Positions 58,630 through 64,000 of a stretch of DNA of 64,000 nucleotides are shown in pieces. The DNA lies in NCBI RefSeq assembly GCF_022376445.1, contig NW_025955082.1, positions 60,566-124,565 of the forward strand. The letters are read 5' to 3'. This DNA comes from Fomitopsis serialis (lineage: Eukaryota > Basidiomycota > Agaricomycetes > Polyporales > Fomitopsidaceae). Under the pieces are notes generated by a model. That model ran no database searches, had not been told where the DNA came from, and saw nothing but the letters and a program-made list of their open reading frames with translations. Within the stretch, counting starts at the first letter, position 1, and each line of letters begins with the position of its first letter. A program made the position numbers and the translations under genes.

Positions 58630-61600
58630 TCATAAGTCATCACCGCCGCCCGGGGTCTTGAACTTCTTGTTAGCATATCCTCCTGCCATCCTGCCCATAC
58701 CCAAGCGCCTCTTGCCGCGGCGGGCTTGACGGTGGAAGATCGATATTCATCCGAACCACTGGATGGAAGAGTGGCAGGTAAGGACTGGGGAGGTGAAGCC
58801 GACTGAGACGTTTCTGTCGGCGCCGGTTTTGCGTGAAGGGGTGACTGGTGAGAGACGGCTTCACGACAGTCGGGCGATGGTTGCATGCTGGCTTGTTGTA
58901 TCCGAAGCTCTCTTGGCTTTCTCCGGCACCACAGGATGTCGCGGGGCGGTAGGCAGGTGGTTGTATGCCGTGTTCACGACTGTGTTGCGTATTGGCGAAA
59001 GCGGTGGTAATGGGAGCGCTTTAGGCGTGGACAGTCCTCCGGAGGAGAGGGGCTTGTCGGATAGTGCAGTTCTCGCCGACGAGAACTGCACAGGACCTGC
59101 AGAAATCTTGGCAACGTTCGAGATCATTTGGGTGTTGAAACTTACCTTGGAAAGGTGCTGGAATGTTCGATCCTGGTGGTGGGTGGGCCGCAGGACGATT
59201 CGGGAATCCGTGCGAGGCATTCCAAACCTGTGCACTTGGTTTACTGTCACTAGAAACTGGTCAGCACATTCACCGTTTGTGTACGACATCTTCACATACT
59301 ACTGAGCCATTCTACGGGCAACGTCTGATTCGTCCGGTACATTCCTTCCGAGGAGCTGAGCGATTAGCACACGGTCGTCTGCAGACAAATTCGGTGGCTC
59401 TCTTGCGAAACAACTCTGCGGAAGGTCAGCTGCTAAGCCAGCGTGCGAGCTGGTACAAGAGAAGCACATACCTGGTTGGCCCAGAGAGCGGCGGAGACGA
59501 AATCCGACATATCCTTCTTCTTGGCCTCTCCCGCAAACATGCGTGAATTCGCATGCGTCAGATAGAGGAGAGCCTGTGCCCGTGTGCAGGCAACGTATAG
59601 TAGCCGTCTGGGGCATGAGACGGTGAGAGATGTTCACAAGCGGATCTCTGAGAATAGACTTTTTCACCTCTCTTCGTCAATATCTTCAGCTCGATGAGAT
59701 GGGAACGTCCCCCTCTCCACTACAGACACAAGACGGCATATCAGCGCCTTTTCTCTCCCAAGGAGAGTTGACACGACCGGACGGACCTGCAGGAACAAAC
59801 ACGACAGGCCATTCGAGGCCTTTCGCAGCATGACAAGTGGTAAGAGTCACTTTCTACAATTCGGCCGACGTCAGTGGAACAGATTCAGCGCGGGACCAGC
59901 CAGAGCATCCATACCCCCTTGCCGTCGTCCTTGTTATCCGCCGTCATATCTGTTGAAAGCATGGATGCCTGCAAAAACAGTCGCAGTGGCGTATCCCTGT
60001 CAATATGTCGCAGTCAGACGTAGTCTCTAAAGCCGAAGATACGGTGAACCAACTTCTCCGATCTACCTTCCCCAGCTCTTCCCTTGCCCTTATCCTTGGG
60101 AACCGCATCGGGACTGACCTCCACGAACCCCTCGTCGTCCAACTGATCCCGTCGAATTCCTCGAGCACGTCCCATTCGTCATCCCATGGTTGCTCCTCAG
60201 GTCAGCCGCTGCCTCACCATCCCCCAACTTCGTCTCAACTTCACTCGCAAAGTTGATGAGTTCCTGTACGTTCTCCCATCGACTGTCCCAGTCCTTTTGC
60301 ATCTTGCGTAGGTATGCCTCGTATTCATACCTTCGATTAGGTTGCGGATGAGATCAGACGGAAGTGTCCTCTGCAGTGTAAATTGAGACGTATCAGGGAT
60401 CCATTCGCCTAACCAGTGCGTGAGTGGATGACAGACCGCTTGTGCTAGTTTCTGCAACATCCTGACAGGAGGGACGAACGACGCGAGCTTGCGCTTGACA
60501 CTTGGCTTGATGTCCGGGAGTGTACCATCATATATGCGCATCACCACCTCCAAAGGCGACAGCTTGAGGGCTGTGCGGTAGCCAGAATCTCGGCGATTGT
60601 CTGCATGCAGAGGTATAAGCCTTCGTGGCAGCTAGAAACTGGAGGAATCGGTCTCTTCAGCTCATGGAGGGTGCTGACCTTCTCGCCGATCCCTCGCGCA
60701 GGGACGTTGATGACTCTGGCAAAAGCGGGTACAAAGTGTGGGTTGTCGATGAGTTGCAGATATGCCAGCAAGTCTTTGACCTATGAACCGTAAGGTCAGC
60801 AATGGAATGAGTGGGAGTAAGCCTGGAGTGTCAACTGTACGAACCTCGAGCCGTTCGAAGAACTTGTGTCCACCCAGGACCCTGTTAGGGATGCCTTCCT
60901 TCTGCAGTGCGCTCTCTATCAGCCGGGATAGAGCACTGAATCGCACTTTCGGCGTCCAAACCGGCCAGGATAGGGGCAATAAGCACAAAATAGTTCACTA
61001 GACTTGACTGTTACTCACAGAGCACTACGAAGTCGCCCCATTGTAGCATGCCTCCAGTCGCTGCGACTAAGCGTTTGATCTCCGTCGCAATGAATGCCGC
61101 CTCTTCGTACTCGTTCAAGTACAACTTCAGCATCGGGGGAGTGCCTGCGGGATGTGCGGCGTGTAGTGTCTTTGCAACACGCTTCTTGTCTGAAGTGTCA
61201 CGCGTTTCACTGAGTCAACGCCCTGGACTTTATGACACACGGGCTGTACATACCTTGACTCACGATCGCCATACTGGCACTAAGAATGGACGCTGTTGAG
61301 CGATAGTTCTGCTCGAGGAGATTTGTTGCGTCTTCGGGAAGTCTGCCGATCATGCACCGTGGTAAGCAACAAATGGCTGCCATTGTTATGATCATCGAGG
61401 CGATTGTGCGTACCTCGCTGCATCTTCATAAAGTTCTTCACTTCCGCAGAGCGCCAGCCGTAAACTGCAACGAACAGTGACGAGGGTAGCAGGGACATAT
61501 CAATATCACGATAGGTCGAGGACACAAGTGTCAAAGGGAGGACGCACTTGACTGGTCAGGGTCACCCACAATCGTCACGCATCCACTCGCCGCAGCGATC

Positions 61601-62539
61601 CGTCTCATGAGCTTGTATTGTATGGTGTTGTGTCCTGACTTTGCCGGCGTCAGCACCCGTACCAGACCAAACCACATGTGTCACTCACAACTATCCACTA
61701 TACATGTGACACCAGTCGCCGACAGCGGGATGCCGCGCGAAGAGCCGCACACCGAAAGGAGTAGATCATCGAAGTCAGGCTATTGCTTTGCCTGAGTGTA
61801 TGCTCATACTTGTGTAGACGTCTGCGACAACCGCCATGATATTGGCATCTTGCAATGTCTGGTTTTCCCCTTCGTCGGGGTCGCCATCACTGTCGTCGTC
61901 CGTGGTACTCGTGTGCGCCTTCGACTGCCCTTGGCTTTGTTGCGGAGGTATATGACTTGACATCGTCTGCTGTTGACCACGCGCCTTGGCTTTCGCGATC
62001 ATCGATCCTAGCGTCCCTTCGGTCAAAAGATGTTCTTATCCTTGAGTGCCTGGAGTGCTCTTCCAGCAGGTTCTTGATGAGTTTCTTACTGGAGGAAAGG
62101 TCAGCAAGTCTGACAAGGTAGGTCGGGGCACCTACCTCTCATCCGCATCGCATATCGTAAATTGGTTTCCAGGCCGACCATTCGTCCGTGCCTACGGAGG
62201 AACGATGCACGAGTGCGTGAAAGGTGCCCATCCGAATACGGGATGTGTCATGCACACCAACAAGCACGTCTAGCCGCGCCCGGCATCCGTTCGCGGCCTT
62301 ATTCGTAAATGTAACGCGCATATAGCTTGTGCGCGACGTGGTGGTGAAGATAAGATGGGCAATCCGGGCGGTGAGGACCCTGGTCTTCCCGCTCCCGGGA
62401 CCGGCGAGGATTTGTAGTGGGACGTCCGGAGGGTGTTGAACGGCTATTCAAAGGTCATTCAAAGCCTCTCGTAGGGGCTACTTGTATGCAGACCTTGGAC
62501 TTGTGCGGGGTTGAGGTCTCGGAAGTACGCCTGCGACAT
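58630..62539 (-). CDS. SRS2: SRS2/UvrD-type DNA helicase, broken by many 1-base losses
   Basis: The start is MSQAYFRDLNPAQVQ at 62539, then after an intron AVQHPPDVPLQILAGPGSGK (Walker A, about 62380-62410). Superfamily 1A helicase motifs follow in order: VTFTNKAAN, RIRMGTFHALV, GDPDQS (about 61551-61568), VYGWRSAEVKNFMKMQR, LLEQNYRSTASILSASM, GIPNRVLGGHKFFERLEVKD, INVPARGIGEKVSTL, KMQKDWDSRWENVQELINFA, TCHAAKGLEWPVVFVPAG and RRLLYVACTRAQALLYLTHA. The end is KRRLGMGRMAGGYANKKFKT. Yeast Srs2 removes Rad51 from DNA and curbs recombination. Between motifs the frame breaks repeatedly, nearly always by one missing base (for example near 62205, 62158, 62050, 62010 and 61640). Exons therefore could not be closed. 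Residue conservation is high, so dense assembly deletions or very recent inactivation are both possible. Confidence 0.85.
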
Positions 62540-63471
62540 TGTGCTCAGGCGTTGAGAGAAGATTCTTGCCACTGCGAACTGGGTTCTCCAATGCCAAGGT
62601 ATCGTTGCTATTCGCGTCAACATCAGTTCACATAAAGCAATCCATCAACACATGGGTTGTAAGGGGATAGGTCGGCCACCGGCATCATGCCTTTCAGCCC
62701 CTGCCTCGCTGCAGGATCGTGGGTGCAAGACACGCTCCGCAGCATCCATGTAGTGTAGTACAAGTCAAATTATATGCATATGCGTGATGAGAGCATAACC
62801 AGAGTTAGTGCTTGATGTCTGTCATCTGTGGCACCAACGACGATGCTCTTTTCCCAGGCCTCCGCCATCGAATGGCAGAAAGTGAGATGGGCTCCCAGAA
62901 TCGGGATAGATAGTTGTGAATAGTCAAGAGGTACTTAGGAAAATACCGGGACTTACATAGCTTTGCAGGTGCAGCGTGCACTGGCCAATGTGGTGAAGAT
63001 GGATGTTGGAAACAGGCGCGTGTGCAGTGGCCACGACCGAACGCGACCCGCGCGAAACACGTGATCGTGTTACTGGCTCAACCGAATCTTTTGACGCCCA
63101 TAGGGTCGACGCCTTCCTTCGCTTTCCTTTCTTCCTCCGCCATAAATTCGTAAAGCGAACCCGTGCATCGCCTCGGTCTCGGACACCATTATGATACTCT
63201 GGGCGGCATACTCATGTTCATTCATCTGCATATATATCTTCATCTCCGAGTCGTACCACATTATTTGCTGTTGAACAGCAGCATCAAAAGCATGCACGAT
63301 GCAAGCCGTGCGACAGACAGCAAGGAAGAGCATGCGGACAAACAATGCAGAACCTGTTATACAGTAGTGGGTACATGCCAGTCAACGCCGAATCGTCACT
63401 CATAATAGAACACAGTGTCATTACATGGCGCCAACAGACAGCGCCGCATCGTAGCAGATCGTTGGCAGCGC
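62540..63471. other. intergenic region
   Basis: About 930 bp lies between the sugar-transporter stop and the SRS2 start, both on the minus strand. It contains the SRS2 promoter. Short frames around 63003-63345 look random. An AT-rich stretch at 62768-62785 (AATTATATGCATATGCG) is the only notable element. Confidence 0.4.
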
Positions 63472-64000
63472 CTACACCTTGGCGTTCATATGGATTTCCT
63501 GCTTCTCCGAGCTGTCCGCGTCCGAGCTCGTGTAGGCGTATTGGTCGAGGCCGAGACGCTTCTCGATCGCGAGCTGTCGCTCTGTATCCGCGGCGGCGAG
63601 ACCTTCTGAGCCGAAGACATCGTCCATCTCTTCGAGTGTGAGACCCTTTGTCTCTGGCACCTGCAAGGCACAGAGCGACCGGCATCAGTAATGAGTGTAT
63701 GGGCAACGGCGAAGCTCGTACGAACCATAAACGCAATGAATAGGGCACCGAGGAACGAGAACGACTAAGGTTATAGAACATCGTCAGCGACGCCCGACTT
63801 CAGATTACCTACGGGACGAAGATAGCTTACCCCGAAGAACACGAACGTGCCAAAGGTGATGTTCTGCATCATCGTCGGTGTGACTTGGCCCACGATGAAG
63901 TTGTTCATCTAGCAGGGGAAAAGGAAGCACACGGTCAGCGCCTGTACCAACCCCGGCAAGAGCGCGGGAGAGCACGAGCGTGGCAGACGTACCCAGTTCG
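63472..64000 (-). CDS. MFS sugar transporter, C-terminal end only
   Basis: Exons visible: 63993-64000 (partial), 63831-63908, 63726-63764 and 63472-63660. They encode MNNFIVGQVTPTMMQNITFG followed by TFVFFG, then SFSFLGALFIAFM, then VPETKGLTLEEMDDVFGSEG and a hydrophilic tail ending HMNAKV. NNF...TP..M, GTF.FFG and the PETKG.TLEE.D motif after the last helix define the sugar porter family of the major facilitator superfamily (plasma-membrane hexose or disaccharide:proton symporters). The rest of the protein lies beyond the right edge. The four-serine, acidic tail could carry turnover signals. Substrate cannot be judged from this end. Confidence 0.9.

Noticed and set aside
58184..58633. 149-codon minus-strand frame starting at the SRS2 stop
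   Set aside because: It overlaps the SRS2 terminus by a few bases, shows no family features, and lies in what should be the intergenic region.

Overview
This window is nuclear DNA from a filamentous basidiomycete, most likely an Agaricomycete (mushroom or polypore lineage). The genes are dense and sit on both strands. Coding exons are split by many short GT-AG introns, nearly all about 50-60 nt. Family content fits: a CYP51 sterol demethylase, CSC1-type channel, BSD2, HEN1, SRS2, DUF427 proteins and an F-box protein starting MGQYW, a type common in Agaricomycetes. No prokaryotic operons, tRNAs, rRNAs, CRISPR arrays or intact transposons were found. The gene models below were spliced by hand: the summed exon lengths of each full-length model close in frame, except where a frameshift is noted.

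Layout. 0-4 kb (minus): a DSBA-like thioredoxin fragment, a SnoaL-like protein and a two-domain DUF427 protein. 4.3-6.8 kb (plus): a large disordered lysine-rich protein. 7-11 kb (minus): a 15-exon CSC1/RSN1 channel, divergent from an ENV7/STK16 kinase (11.3-13.1). 13.2-17.7: an acidic nucleolar-like protein divergent from a DSS1-type mitochondrial RNase II. 19.6-21.5 (minus): ERG11. 21.5-26.7: a gene-poor stretch holding a broken aldo/keto reductase, a shortened DUF427 paralogue and a further DUF427 relic. 26.7-32.9: BSD2, a C3HC zinc-finger (NIPA-like) protein, HEN1 and V-ATPase subunit e. 33.4-38.7: a PPR-like protein and ribosomal protein P0. 39-44.3 (plus): three tandem NAD(P)-dependent reductases. 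44.6-47.7: clamp-loader subunit RFC5 divergent from a mitochondrial ABHD11/IMO32 hydrolase. 48.3-53.1: a membrane-anchored coiled-coil protein and the F-box protein. 54-58 kb: a PPN2-like polyphosphatase and an HSP20-like protein. 58.6-62.5 (minus): an SRS2 helicase. 63.5-64 kb: the end of a sugar transporter.

Most genes are unrelated housekeeping genes rather than one pathway. The accessory signal lies in the reductase array (39-44 kb), the dispersed DUF427 family and the 21-26 kb region. Two observations deserve most attention. The HEN1 small-RNA methyltransferase carries a tryptophan/glycine-rich tail resembling Argonaute-hook sequences. Several otherwise well-conserved genes (kinase, RNase II, SRS2, aldo/keto reductase) are broken by single missing bases, often in homopolymers; this is either deletion-type assembly error or real gene decay. 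I did not find a clearly new multi-gene system.
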